DNA from: Flammeovirgaceae bacterium
GTDB lineage: Bacteria > Bacteroidota > Bacteroidia > Cytophagales > Cyclobacteriaceae
NCBI GenBank assembly: GCA_016712035.1
Contig: JADJRT010000009.1
Location: forward strand, 1 to 64,000
Reading direction: 5' to 3'
DNA: 64,000 bases
Shown here in pieces: positions 27,616-37,912 of the stretch. Numbering within the stretch: the first letter of the stretch is position 1; the number at the start of each line of letters is the position of its first letter. Made by a program: the position numbers and the translations under genes. A model generated the notes under the pieces. It saw nothing but the letters and a program-made list of their open reading frames with translations, made no database searches and was not told where the DNA came from.

Positions 27616-30600
27616 TTGGATAAGACATTCTCCATTTATCGCTCTTCGGCTGGCTCGGGTAAAACGCGAACACTGGCTAAGGAATATTTGAAATTGGCGC
27701 TTAAGTCGCGGGCCGATTATTTCAAGCACATTCTGGCCGTAACCTTCACCAACAAGTCAACACAGGAAATGAAGGATCGCATTCTGGCTTATCTGGATGA
27801 CTTCGCCAATGGTCGTGAGAATGATCTCTCGGACGAATTGCGCACCGAACTTAGGTTGGATGCATCCACATTTCAAATGTATGCGCAGGAGGTGCAGGCC
27901 GATATCCTTCATAAATACTCCCAGTTTTCCATTAGCACCATTGATGCCTTTTTCCAAAAAGTGATCCGCTCATTTACGCGTGAAGCTGGTTTGGTGGGTG
28001 ACTATCGGTTGGAGGTGGAGCAACAGCCAGTGATGGAGGAGGTAATCGATAATTTGATCGATGAATTAGGCAGCAATGAGCAGCTAACCAAATGGGTTGT
28101 TGAGTTTGCCAACGAAAATCTTGTAAATGAACGAGCATGGGATGTTCGCAGTAGCCTGATCAAATTTTCAGAAGAAATTTTTAAAGAAGAATATCGGGAG
28201 ATTGAAGAAGAGGTAGAGAAGATAACATCAGTCACTAATTTCTTTCCGGACTTATTGACTAAACTTAGAAAGCGAAAGTTTGAGTTTGTAAAAGCGGTAG
28301 CGACTAAAGCGAAAGAAGCAATTGCGATTATTCAACAAAATGGATTGACAAGTGATGATTTTAAATACGCGACTGGTGGCGTGTATGGATGGTTCCAGAA
28401 AATTTCAAGAATCCAATCGGTTAGCGATTTTGATGTAACGGCTTTAGGCAAGCGACCCTTGGGGGATTACCAGATCAGCAAAAATTTTCCGGGCAAGGAT
28501 ACAAAGCACGCAGGCTTGATGATGAGATTGGCGGAAGAAAAACTGATTCCGATTCTGCTTGACTTGCTGGAGTACAGGGAGAAAACTACAAAGCCGCGAT
28601 TTCTGCTGATGTCGCCTTGAATAACTTTTATTCGTTCGGATTAATCATCGATATTTCGCGAAAGCTTAAAGAGTATAAAGATGAGAATGGCATCATGCTG
28701 CTGGCGGATGCACCCCGCTTTTTAAATGGTGTGATTCGGGATAGCGATACGCCTTTTATTTACGAGAAGGTTGGTTCATTTTATCGCAATTATCTGATCG
28801 ATGAATTTCAAGATACTTCTGGATTGCAATGGAAAATTTTCTTCCCTTACTCACCAATGGGTTGGATCAGGGCTTTCAAAGCATGGTAGTGGGCGATGTA
28901 AAACAAGCGGTATATCGCTGGCGTGGGGGCGATCTAAATTTGTTGCAGCAGCAGGTAGAAGAAGAAGTTGGCGCACATCGGATAAACACCAAAGAACTTA
29001 ATCACAAATATAGAAGCGCATAGGCAGTAGTATCTTTTAATAATCAATTGTTTAAATCCCTGGCCACAATTGTTGCGGCCGAAACCGGAAAAGTAATTTC
29101 AGTAGATGCTTATCAGGATGTAGAACAGAAATTGCATAAGAAGGAAACCGGATTTGTATCTGTTACTGTTTTGAAAGATGAGGAAGATATTAAATGGCAG
29201 GTTGCCGCCATGGAACAAGTGCCGGTTTATTTAGAAAGGCTGCAGCGTTTAGGGATATCGTTGAAGGATATTGCTATTCTTGTTCGCTACAATTTTGAAG
29301 GGCAACAGATTGTAAAGCATCTGCTTGACTATAAAAATTCGGATCAGGCAAAACCGGATTGCCGTTACGAAGTTGTTTCCAATGAATCGCTTCGGTTGGA
29401 TGGTGCCAGCTCCGTGAATCTGCTCGTTAGCGCATTACGTTATTTATTAAATCCAGAAGATGCTATAGCGAGAGCGCAACTTGGCTATGAACACGCCAGA
29501 ATACATGAAAAGGATCGACCGCTTACAGAAGTATTTACAGTCGCCAATCAGGTTGACTTTGAAAATAATTTGCCGGAGGGTTTTTCAAAGCGAAAGACTA
29601 CCCTAAAAAAATGCCGCTTTATGAGTTAACAGAATCGTTGATCGAGTTATTTTCATTGGGAAAAGTAACGGGAGAACTCGGCTACTTGCAATCTTTTCAG
29701 GATCTGGTGTTGGAGTTTACAAATCGTGAACGCAACGATATTGGTGTGTTTTTGGAATGGTGGGACGAAATAAAAGGGAAAAAGTCAATTCAGGTATCAG
29801 GCGAAGTCGATGCTGTGCAGATTTTAACAGTACACAAATCGAAAGGCCTACAGTTTAAATATGTAATCATTCCTTTTTGTGCTTGGGAATTGGATCATGG
29901 TTCCGGGCGTAATCCAAACCTTTGGGTGAGTGCTGATGAAATTCCATTTGATAAAGCGGGTTACTTGCCAGTAAAGTATTCAAGCACTTTAGATGAAACT
30001 TTGTTCGCGGATTATTATCGCGAAGAGCGCAGTCGCAGTTACCTGGATAATCTGAATTTGTTATATGTTGCACTTACCCGTGCCGAGCACGGTTTGATTG
30101 TGATGGTGCCCGGTGGTGGCAAAAAAAATATAGGTCGTTTGCTGATTGATGGCTTGCAGCAGTCGATCGAATTACAATCTGGGTGGGACAAACTAACACA
30201 AACCTGGCAGTCAGGGAAGTGGATCGCAGCTATTGAAAAGAAACCCCGGCTTACATCTACTCCCATTGATTTAACCAGGTATGCTTCCACAAGCTGGCGT
30301 GATCAGTTGGTGATCCGCCAAACATCAAAAGGATATTTTCAGAGAACAGAAAGTGAAACATTTCAGAAAGTTCGATATGGAATTTACATCCATTCCATTC
30401 TTTCTAAACTGAAGTATAAAGAGGAGTGGCAGCAGATATTGGAAAGACTGGTGGACGAAGGCCTAATCTCACGGGAAGAAAAGCCCCGCGTATTTGAGTT
30501 GCTTGAAGAGTTGTTAGCAAATCCTTTGATCTCCTCATGGTTTTCAGAACCCTGGAATGTACGTACGGAGGTGCCCTTAATTTTACCAGGTGGTGGCGAC

Positions 30601-30846
30601 AATCGGATCGATCGGTTATTGACTCAGGGAAAGAAAGCGGTGATTATCGATTTCAAAACCGGTGAACCAGCCAAGGCTGATCAACATCAGGTATTGGAAT
30701 ACATCAACATCTTACATCAAATGCAGTTCACGGAAGTAGAAGGGTATTTGCTTTATACCAAAACGGGCGATGTGGTTTCAGTGCCACCGGGTAAGACAAG
30801 CCGAAGTAAAAAGAAGGACGACAAACAATTAGGGTTAGGATTTTAG
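27616..30846 (+). CDS. addA: AddA-like UvrD-family helicase/nuclease, several frame breaks
   Basis: About 1075 residues after joining. Starts at TTG 27616. Walker A is YRSSAGSGKTRTLAKEYL; motif II is YLIDEFQDTS; motif III is MVVGDVKQAVYRWRGGD; motif V region is VQILTVHKSKGLQFKYVIIPF; motif VI is NLLYVALTRAEHGL. The C-terminal PD-(D/E)xK nuclease shows NRIDRLLTQGKKAVIIDFKTG (D...DxK). Breaks: near 28575 (one A short before NYKAAISADVALNNF), near 28835 (one A short before NFLPLLTNG), near 29610 (A7 run, one short), plus an in-frame TAG at 29021-29023 in YRSA-stop-AVVSFNN. Together with AddB, one base downstream, it processes double-strand ends for recombination. Confidence 0.88.
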
Positions 30847-30847
30847 C

Positions 30848-33705
30848 ATGGAATCATTTCTAAAAGAGTTAGCAGTAAAACTGAATAAAGAAAATCCTTC
30901 TTGGGATGGAGTCACCCTCGTGTTTCCAAACCGAAGGGCCGCGTTGTATTTTAGAAAACATTTGAGCGAAATAATTACGCAACCGTTGTTTGCGCCAAAC
31001 CTGATCACCATTGAGGATTTTATTTCGCAAATGGCAACAGTTCGCGTGCCTGATAAATTAGAGTTGGTACATCGCCTACATGCCAGTTATCAGCAAATAA
31101 TCAATGCAGCGGGTGCGCATAGTGAACCGTTCGATCAGTTTTATTTTTGGGGCGATATGTTGCTTCGCGATTTTGATGAAGTAGATAAATACTTGGTGAA
31201 TGCCGAACAACTCTTTAAAGACCTTAGGAATCAAAAGGAGCTCGATTCCAGTTTTGATTACCTCACCGATGAACAACGAAAATTTCTGCGAGAGTTTTGG
31301 AGCAGCTTTGATGAAACCCTGAATCAAAACAAAATGAAGTTTATCGAGGTTTGGATAAAACTCTTCGAACTCTATAAAACATTTCGGGCACAGTTAGAAG
31401 CTGAAGGCCTTGCCTATGAAGGCATGTTGCACAGAAGTGTAGCAGAAGGAATAAAGACGGAGACGATCAAGCGAAATCCCATTGAATTAAAATTTGTAGG
31501 CTTCAATGCGCTAACCAAAGCTGAAGAAAAAATCATAGAGCACTTTGTTGGCCTCGGTAGCAAAGTGTATTGGGATGGCGATGATTATTATGTGAATAAC
31601 GATCGGCAAGAGGCAGGCCGGTTTATTAGGGAATATCAACAGCATCCTATTTTAAAAGATACGTTAACTGAAGGCTTTCCTTCTAATTTCAGGAAGCAAA
31701 AGTCAGTTAAGTTGTTCAGTTCACCACAGCCTGTGGGGCAAACGAAGTTGATGGCACAAATTATTGATGCCGAACTTAAGAAAGGAATGGTGCCGGAGGA
31801 TACACTTATTGTGCTGCCCGATGAAAAGTTATTGATGCCGGTGTTGCATGGCATTGCGGGTAGTGTGCAGAAGTTGAATGTAACCATGGGTTTTTCTCTG
31901 AGTAACACGCCCCTGTTTAATTTGATTGAGTTGTTGGTGGAGCTTCAGATTGCTAGACGGGAGGATTATTTTAATCATCGACAAGTGTTGGCGTTGCTGG
32001 GCCATCCTTACATTGTAGCCGCGGGTGCGCCTGAAGCCAATGCGAAGCGTAAAGAAATTCTGATGCATAATTGGGTACGCATTCCGGAAAGTTTTTTGGC
32101 AACGGCCGTACCTGTTCATCGATTGATTTTTAAAAAATCGTCACACATTCCGTTGGCTTATCTTTCCGAGATCATTACCGAGATCGGCTCGTTGGAAAGT
32201 CTTACTGATTTTGATCGTGAGTATGCTATTCAGTTTATGAAACTACTGAATCGTATGAGAACAGTAGTGGGCAGTGTGGAGAGTGATGAAGAAGTTACTA
32301 CGAAAGAGAGCAACAAATCGCTGAAATCTTTTTTGCGACTATTAAAGCAATTGGTTCGAGCAGAAAAAATTCCATTCACAGGCGAACCTTTAAAGGGCTT
32401 GCAGGTAATGGGGGTGTTGGAAACCCGAAATCTGGATTTTAAAAACGTAGTTATTCTTTCATTGAATGAAGGAGCCTTTCCGGCTTTTGGCAATAAAGGT
32501 TCTTACATTCCTTATAACATTCGCAAGGCGTATGGCATGCCAACTATTGAACATCAGGATGCCATGTACGCCTACTTATTTTATCGTGTGTTGCAACGTG
32601 CTGAAAACGTTTTTCTTTTTTATAATTCCGAAACGGATGTGTTAGGGCAAGGCGAAATGAGTCGCTACCTGCAGCAACTAATCTATGAAAGTGGGTTGAA
32701 ACTCGAGAGGTTTGCGTTACATAATTCAATTCAACCGGCAGCTATCAATCCCATCACCATTCAAAAAGATGAAAAGATTTTAAGCTTGCTGGCCAACCTG
32801 AATGTTGGCAATCGATACTTCCGGGGCATTTCGCCTTCAGCATTAAATACGTATTTGGAATGTCGGTTGAAATTTTATTTCAATTACATCGCACGCATTA
32901 AAGAAGCCCGCGAAGTGGAAGAAGATCTGGATGCCCGCGTGTTGGGAGATTTTTCCATAAAGTGATGGAGCGTTTTTATAAACAGCTCGCTGAAAAGAAG
33001 AAAAATAAATTGGTAGAACTTGGCGATTTCGACAATCACGAAGTTGTGTTTAGTAAACTCATTGATCAGGTTTTTTCAGAAGCCTATCATTTAGAGCCTG
33101 GCAGAAAAGTTACCTACGAAGGGCAGGGGCTGATTGTACGCGAGGTGATCTGGAAATTCATCAGGCGTATTATGGAGTTGGATAAACAACGCGCGCCTTT
33201 TGTGATGGAAGCCGTTGAACTTTCGGGGTTATTATATAATGCAAAGATTAAGCATGCACCTGGCTTTGTGGTACTGGGTGGCACGATTGATCGGGTAGAT
33301 AGAAAGGGCGATGAAGTACGCATCATTGATTATAAAACCGGGCAGGATAAACTTGATTTTGAAGACATCCCATCTTTGTTTTTGCGCGATGAGAAAACCC
33401 GAAAGGCGGCTTTTCAAACCCTGATGTATGCCTTGCTCTATAAAAACAATCGCGCTGTATCAGCAGCCGATGCTAAAATTGTTCCGGGCCTAATCAACCG
33501 GCTTAATTTATTTAATGACTCGTTTCAATTTGGGTTAACCATGAACAGACAATGGGTAGGAGATGTAAATGCCTTGCTGCCCGAGTTTGAAATTCACTTA
33601 AAAGAATTGCTGGAGGAATTGTATGATCCCGCCCAGGTATTTGATCAAACTCCGTTTACTGAGAAGTGTCGCTTCTGCCCGTATCAAGGTATATGTTATC
33701 GATAG
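30848..33705 (+). CDS. addB: AddB-like PD-(D/E)XK nuclease, iron-sulfur type, one frameshift
   Basis: About 952 residues after joining. N-terminal inactivated helicase fold (LVFPNRRAALYFRKHL, LITIEDFISQM). The mid-region has NLDFKNVVILSLNEGAFP, a motif typical of the AddB/RecC-like part. The C-terminal nuclease has GGTIDRVDRKGDEVRIIDYKTG. Four cysteines match the AddB 4Fe-4S staple: one in TYLECRLKFYF before the nuclease and three in EKCRFCPYQGIC (C-x2-C-x5-C) at the very end. The frame changes near 32952: one more base gives FHKVMERFYKQ. It is one base downstream of addA, a tight operon. Essential for end processing in families lacking RecBCD. Confidence 0.88.
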
Positions 33706-33959
33706 AGTACGCTCTAAAGTAGACAATCTTTCCGCTCCAGCATGTTCATTCCGGGCGAATTGAAGGTTTGTGTAATTATAACCCAATCTATAACAAGACC
33801 CAGAATCCCAGTGCTGACATTGCCGGTCTCGAATTATTTCTGATTTAATGATTGAAATTTCTTATCTCGCCTGCAATAACCGCCAAAGAGTACACAAAAA
33901 ACATTTTGCTACCTTCCCAAAATAATTTGAACTACTAAACGACTAATTACTAAACGCAT

Positions 33960-34874
33960 ATGCAAACCATCCTTGGAGCAAACGGAGTCATAGGCAAAGA
34001 AGTTTCTAAGCACTTGCCACGCTTTACTAGCCAAATTCGACAAGTCGGTCGCAATCCACAAAAAGTAAACGCCAGCGATGAGTTGGTAAAAGCCGATTTG
34101 CTAAACTATCAACAAACCGAAGCGGCTGTGAAGGGAAGCGAGATCGTGTATTTAGTAGCGGGGTTGAAATACGAGACAAAAGTGTGGCAGCGCGATTGGC
34201 CTATTGTGATGCGCAATACCATTGAAGCCTGTAAAAAGCATAGCAGCAAATTGGTGTTCTTTGATAATGTATATAGTTACGGACATGTTGATGGGGTGAT
34301 GACCGAGAACACGCCCTTTAACCCTAACAGCAAGAAAGGCGAAGTGCGTGCAAAAATTGCCACCATGTTGCTGGACGAAACTAAAACCGGCAATATTACC
34401 AGCCTCATTGTGCGCGCGGCCGACTTTTACGGACCGGGTGCCTTGCTTAGTATGACACACGCTTCCGTAAACGAGCGGTTGAAAGCAGGTAAAGCTGCAC
34501 AATGGTTGGGCGACCCAAAGAAGATACACACCTTCACCTACACACCCGATGCGGGTAAAACAACAGCCATCTTAGGAAACTCGGAAGCGGCCTTTAACCA
34601 GACGTGGCATGCGTTAACGAATGCTGATAAAATTACCGGTGAGGATTATGTGCGGACGGCAAATGAAATTTTAAACAATGCAGGTAAAAAAATACAGTCG
34701 TTGCCGAAGTGGGGGGTCCGTCTATTGGGTGTGTTTGTTCCGGTACTTAGTGAGTTAGTTGAAATGATGTACCAATTTGAAAACGACTACATCTTTGATA
34801 GCAGTAAAGTCCAAGCCTTTTTAAATGAAAATGCTACCAGTTATAAAGAGGGGATTCGAGAGACGTTGAAGTAG
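33960..34874 (+). CDS. NAD-dependent epimerase/dehydratase (extended SDR) family protein
   Basis: 304 aa. N-terminal Rossmann dinucleotide motif GANGVIGKEV (residues 6-15) followed by VGRNPQKV. The catalytic tyrosine region FFDNVYSYGHVDG replaces the usual YxxxK. The second half contains LIVRAADFYGPGALLS. Similar to atypical SDRs used as NmrA-like or sugar-nucleotide proteins in Bacteroidota. Single gene; substrate not inferable. Followed by a clear terminator. Confidence 0.85.
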   Translation: MQTILGANGVIGKEVSKHLPRFTSQIRQVGRNPQKVNASDELVKADLLNYQQTEAAVKGSEIVYLVAGLKYETKVWQRDWPIVMRNTIEACKKHSSKLVFFDNVYSYGHVDGVMTENTPFNPNSKKGEVRAKIATMLLDETKTGNITSLIVRAADFYGPGALLSMTHASVNERLKAGKAAQWLGDPKKIHTFTYTPDAGKTTAILGNSEAAFNQTWHALTNADKITGEDYVRTANEILNNAGKKIQSLPKWGVRLLGVFVPVLSELVEMMYQFENDYIFDSSKVQAFLNENATSYKEGIRETLK

Positions 34875-34925
34875 GTTTGTTTATAATTGTCTTCTCCGCT
34901 CTAGATGTAAGAACTGTTGGATTGA

Positions 34926-34963
34926 AAACAAAGATCCCACCGGAAGGGTAGGATCTTTTGTTT
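34926..34963. terminator. Bidirectional rho-independent terminator
   Basis: AAACAAAGATCC (34926-34937) pairs with GGATCTTTTGTTT (34951-34963) with one bulged base and a 13-base loop. The A and T tracts at either end let it serve both the SDR gene and the convergent yceI gene. Confidence 0.75.
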
Positions 34964-34980
34964 AGAATTATTAATAGGAA

Positions 34981-35508
34981 TTATCCTTTTACGAGCTGCG
35001 CGTTAATATGAAGTTTCACTTCATCGCCCACAACTACTCCACCTGCTTCAGTCACGGCTCCCCAGTTTAATCCAAATTCTTTGCGGTTTATCTTGCCATT
35101 GATTTCAAACCCTGCTTTGGTATTTCCATAAGGGTCTACCATGATGCCACCAAAATCTACATCAAGCGTAAGATTCTTTTTTGTTCCGCGGATTGTAAGA
35201 TCACCTACTAGTTTATTTTTCTTTAGTGTACCCTCGAAGTCTATGGTTGGATATTCTGCTGCTGCAAAAAAGTCGGGTGATTTTAAGTGACCATCACGAT
35301 CAGCTTGATTGGTGTCAATGCTATTTACATCTAAACTGAAAGAAACCTGAGCGCCATCAAAATCATCGCTATCGCTTTCTACACTGCCGCTGAATTTTTT
35401 GAAAAATCCGGTTACGGTGGAGATCACCAGGTGTCTTACTTTGAATTGAACTTCCGTGTGTGTCGGGTCAATACCCCATTTTGTTGCTACTGCTACTTGT
35501 GTTGACAT
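34981..35508 (-). CDS. YceI family protein
   Basis: 175 aa, normal length, without a signal peptide (cytosolic form). The lipocalin-like barrel signature is clear: WGIDPTHTEVQFKVRHLVIS, VSFSLDVNSIDTNQADRDGHL, FFAAAEYPTIDFE, and DLTIRGTKKNLTLDV. YceI proteins bind isoprenoid-like lipids. It lies downstream of a Crp/Fnr regulator on the same strand with a 127-bp gap that has its own promoter features (tandem repeats and TACCTTTG), so it is likely that regulator's target. Confidence 0.92.
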   Translation of the reverse strand: MSTQVAVATKWGIDPTHTEVQFKVRHLVISTVTGFFKKFSGSVESDSDDFDGAQVSFSLDVNSIDTNQADRDGHLKSPDFFAAAEYPTIDFEGTLKKNKLVGDLTIRGTKKNLTLDVDFGGIMVDPYGNTKAGFEINGKINRKEFGLNWGAVTEAGGVVVGDEVKLHINAQLVKG

Positions 35509-35554
35509 AATTAATGTTGTTTAAAATGAATAAATATATTTTCTATTTGTACTA

Positions 35555-35634
35555 CAAAGGTAAAGGGCTTGCATGCCGCCTCACCTTGAACCAGATTAAG
35601 AAACAAATTTTCTTTCTTGAACTAGATTAAGAAA
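35555..35634 (-). promoter_or_regulatory. yceI promoter with tandem FNR-like boxes
   Basis: On the minus strand a -7 box TACCTTTG (35562-35555) matches TAnnTTTG, but no TTTG lies 19-20 bases upstream. Instead two direct repeats precede it: CTTGAACCAGATTAAGAAA (35585-35603) and CTTGAACTAGATTAAGAAA (35616-35634), 18 of 19 identical and 31 bp apart, about three helical turns. Each contains TTGA-N6-TTAA, close to the FNR/Crp-type TTGAT-N4-ATCAA. The natural reading is an activator-dependent promoter bound by the Crp/Fnr protein encoded next door. Confidence 0.5.
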
Positions 35635-35635
35635 A

Positions 35636-36220
35636 CTAACGGTCCAGCTGCTTCCTGCGGATTTTACTAAGAAATTCAGGTGTAAATCCTAAGTATGAGG
35701 CAATGTATTTAAGGGGTACGTATTGCTCAAGCGAGGGATATTTCTTACGGAAGTTTTCGTAGCGCTCTTCGGCATTGGCCGAAAAGTTTTGAATAATGCG
35801 CTGCTGATGCGTGACCAATGAATTTTGGAAAAGGATGCGGAAGAAGCGCTCAAACTTTGGTACTTCGGCAAGTAAACGATCCATATCTGCTTTAGGTAAG
35901 TAAAGCACTTCACTATCGGCAAGCGCTCGCGTTGAATAAATGGAGGGAACTTGTTCTGTGAAACTGTGCAGATCACCCGTCCACCAACCAGCCATGGCAA
36001 ATTGAATAACATGATCATGCCCGTTTTTGTCCGAGTAATAGGTCATTAAGCATCCGGAAAGCACATGTATAAAGTGCGGTGTTACGGTGCCCGAGGTTTC
36101 AATAAACTCTCCTTGTTTTATCTGGGCGGGTTGGAGCATGGTGGTGAAGAGAACAATATCAGCTGGTTCTAGCGTGATATGGCGATTGATACTGGCTAAC
36201 AGGACGGACGTATTAATCAT
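35636..36220 (-). CDS. Crp/Fnr family transcriptional regulator
   Basis: About 194 aa. Cyclic-nucleotide-binding barrel at about 25-120 (FIETSGTVTPHFIHVLSGCLMTYY, DSEVLYLPKADMDRLL) and a short C-terminal HTH (QYVPLKYIASYLGFTPEFLSKIRRK). There are no cysteine ligands for an Fe-S cluster, so this is not a classical FNR; the small Bacteroidota type usually controls nearby genes. I use ATG 36220 rather than TTG 36229 because a perfect -7 box TATCTTTG lies at 36227-36234 on the minus strand, placing transcription start within a base or two of that ATG. Confidence 0.9.
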   Translation of the reverse strand: MINTSVLLASINRHITLEPADIVLFTTMLQPAQIKQGEFIETSGTVTPHFIHVLSGCLMTYYSDKNGHDHVIQFAMAGWWTGDLHSFTEQVPSIYSTRALADSEVLYLPKADMDRLLAEVPKFERFFRILFQNSLVTHQQRIIQNFSANAEERYENFRKKYPSLEQYVPLKYIASYLGFTPEFLSKIRRKQLDR

Positions 36221-36299
36221 AGAAGTCAAAGATAAGGATCGGTTTTAAATCAGTTATCTTTCTGCATAACTGACTACAAAAGATTTTACCTTTACGTTC

Positions 36300-36785
36300 A
36301 TGGATCTGGATCGTTTTCGCGTGAAATCAAAAAATAAAGCTCCCGAAAATAGAAAATTTCTCGGTGCACTCCGCAAGAAAGATCCACGAAAGCTGGACGA
36401 TGAGTTTCATAAGCTTCATGACGAAGTGTTTGAAGAAATTGATTGCCTCACTTGCGCGAATTGCTGTAAAACGACAAGTCCTATTTTTTATCAAACGGAT
36501 ATTGAGCGCGTAGCGAAGAGTTTAAGACAGAAACCCAGTGAGTTTATTGATCAATACCTACGCATTGATGAAGACAAAGATTACGTATTGAAATCATCGC
36601 CATGCCCATTTCTGGGTTCGGATAATTATTGTAGGGTTTATGATAGTCGCCCGAAGGCGTGTCGCGAGTATCCACACACGAACAGAAAGAAGATGGTACA
36701 GATAATGGATCTCACTTATAAGAATACGTTAGTGTGCCCGGCTGTGTTAGAAATTGTTGAACGGATTAAAAAAATTGATCTATGA
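36300..36785 (+). CDS. YkgJ family cysteine cluster protein
   Basis: 161 aa. A cysteine-rich YkgJ (UPF0153) domain: CLTCANCCKTTSP at about 50-60 and CPFLGSDNYCRVYDSRPKAC at about 102-121. These residues are thought to bind zinc or iron. Its stop overlaps the start of the P1 peptidase by four bases (ATGA), so the two are translationally coupled. Role unknown. Confidence 0.9.
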   Translation: MDLDRFRVKSKNKAPENRKFLGALRKKDPRKLDDEFHKLHDEVFEEIDCLTCANCCKTTSPIFYQTDIERVAKSLRQKPSEFIDQYLRIDEDKDYVLKSSPCPFLGSDNYCRVYDSRPKACREYPHTNRKKMVQIMDLTYKNTLVCPAVLEIVERIKKIDL

Positions 36786-37909
36786 GATTATTAACAGCTA
36801 TATTACTAGTTGCGATAAGTATTTCACCAATGTTTGCGCAGAAAAGAGTTCGGGATGCAGGTGTAAAAATTGGCGTACTGACTCCTGGAAATTTAAATTC
36901 AATTACCGATGTGGTTGGAGTAAAGGTAGGGCACTTCACGCTGATAGAAGGTGACTCAATCCGCACGGGCGTAACCGCGATCCTTCCCCATGAAGGAAAT
37001 ATTTTTCAAGAGAAAGTACCAGCTGCTATTTATGTGGGTAATGGTTTTGGTAAGCTGGCCGGCAGCACACAGGCTATGGAACTAGGCAATCTTGAAACAC
37101 CCATTATACTCACAAATACCTTAAATGTTGCCACCGCAATTGATGCCGTTGTTGAATATTCCCTTAATCAAAAAGGCAATGAAAACGTACAATCAGTTAA
37201 TGCTGTAGTGGGTGAAACCAACGATGGCTACCTAAATGATATTCGTGGACGCCATGTAAAGAAACAACACATGTTGGATGCAATAACAAACGCGAAGGCA
37301 GGTGTGGTGAAAGAAGGAAATGTGGGTGCAGGAACGGGTACGGTTTGTTTTGGATTTAAAGGTGGCATCGGTACATCCTCAAGAGTATTGCCAGCAAAAT
37401 CAGGAGGTTATACAATAGGTGTTTTGGTGCAGACTAATTTTGGTGGGGTGTTACAAATTGATGGCGTGCCTGTAGGAGAAGAGATAAAACAATTTTATTT
37501 GAGCGATCAATTGATGGATAAAGCAGATGGTTCTTGTATGATGGTGATCGCGACTGATGCTCCGCTTGATGCCCGCAATTTAGAACGAATGGCAAAGCGT
37601 GCCATGATGGGTTTAGCCCGAACCGGGGGAATCGCATCCAATGGCAGTGGTGATTATGTAATTGCTTTTTCAACGGATGCTTCGCTGCGGGTGAAACATG
37701 ATTCCAAAGAACGGACTCAAACAAACACGATACTTCGAAATGATGAAATGTCTCCGCTGTTCATGGCTGTCATTGAAGCCACAGAAGAAGCTATTATTAA
37801 CTCCTTGTTTGCTGCCGAATCAATACAAGGATTTGAAGGACATACGATCAAAGCTTTACCAAAGCAGGAAGTGATCACTATCTTAAAAAAGTATAATGCT
37901 ATTAAATAA
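36782..37909 (+). CDS. P1 family peptidase (DmpA/BapA-like)
   Basis: 375 aa. Signal peptide at about 1-19 (LVAISISPMFAQ). Family features: ITDVVGVKVGHFTLIEGDS, AIYVGNGFGKLAGS, LTNTLNVATAIDAV, VVGETNDGYLNDIRG, and the self-cleavage site GGIGTSSR, where the serine becomes the N-terminal nucleophile. P1 enzymes are aminopeptidases or beta-peptidyl aminopeptidases acting on D- and beta-amino acid peptides. It overlaps ykgJ-like upstream and ends 3 bp before the class IV aminotransferase, forming a three-gene operon. Confidence 0.92.
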   Translation: MRLLTAILLVAISISPMFAQKRVRDAGVKIGVLTPGNLNSITDVVGVKVGHFTLIEGDSIRTGVTAILPHEGNIFQEKVPAAIYVGNGFGKLAGSTQAMELGNLETPIILTNTLNVATAIDAVVEYSLNQKGNENVQSVNAVVGETNDGYLNDIRGRHVKKQHMLDAITNAKAGVVKEGNVGAGTGTVCFGFKGGIGTSSRVLPAKSGGYTIGVLVQTNFGGVLQIDGVPVGEEIKQFYLSDQLMDKADGSCMMVIATDAPLDARNLERMAKRAMMGLARTGGIASNGSGDYVIAFSTDASLRVKHDSKERTQTNTILRNDEMSPLFMAVIEATEEAIINSLFAAESIQGFEGHTIKALPKQEVITILKKYNAIK

Positions 37910-37912
37910 TTT

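Noticed and set aside
27616..30846. Programmed frameshifting or split-gene design in addA
   Set aside because: Three separate breaks at plain A runs with no slippery heptamer or stimulatory structure, and the same pattern in unrelated genes, point to sequencing error.
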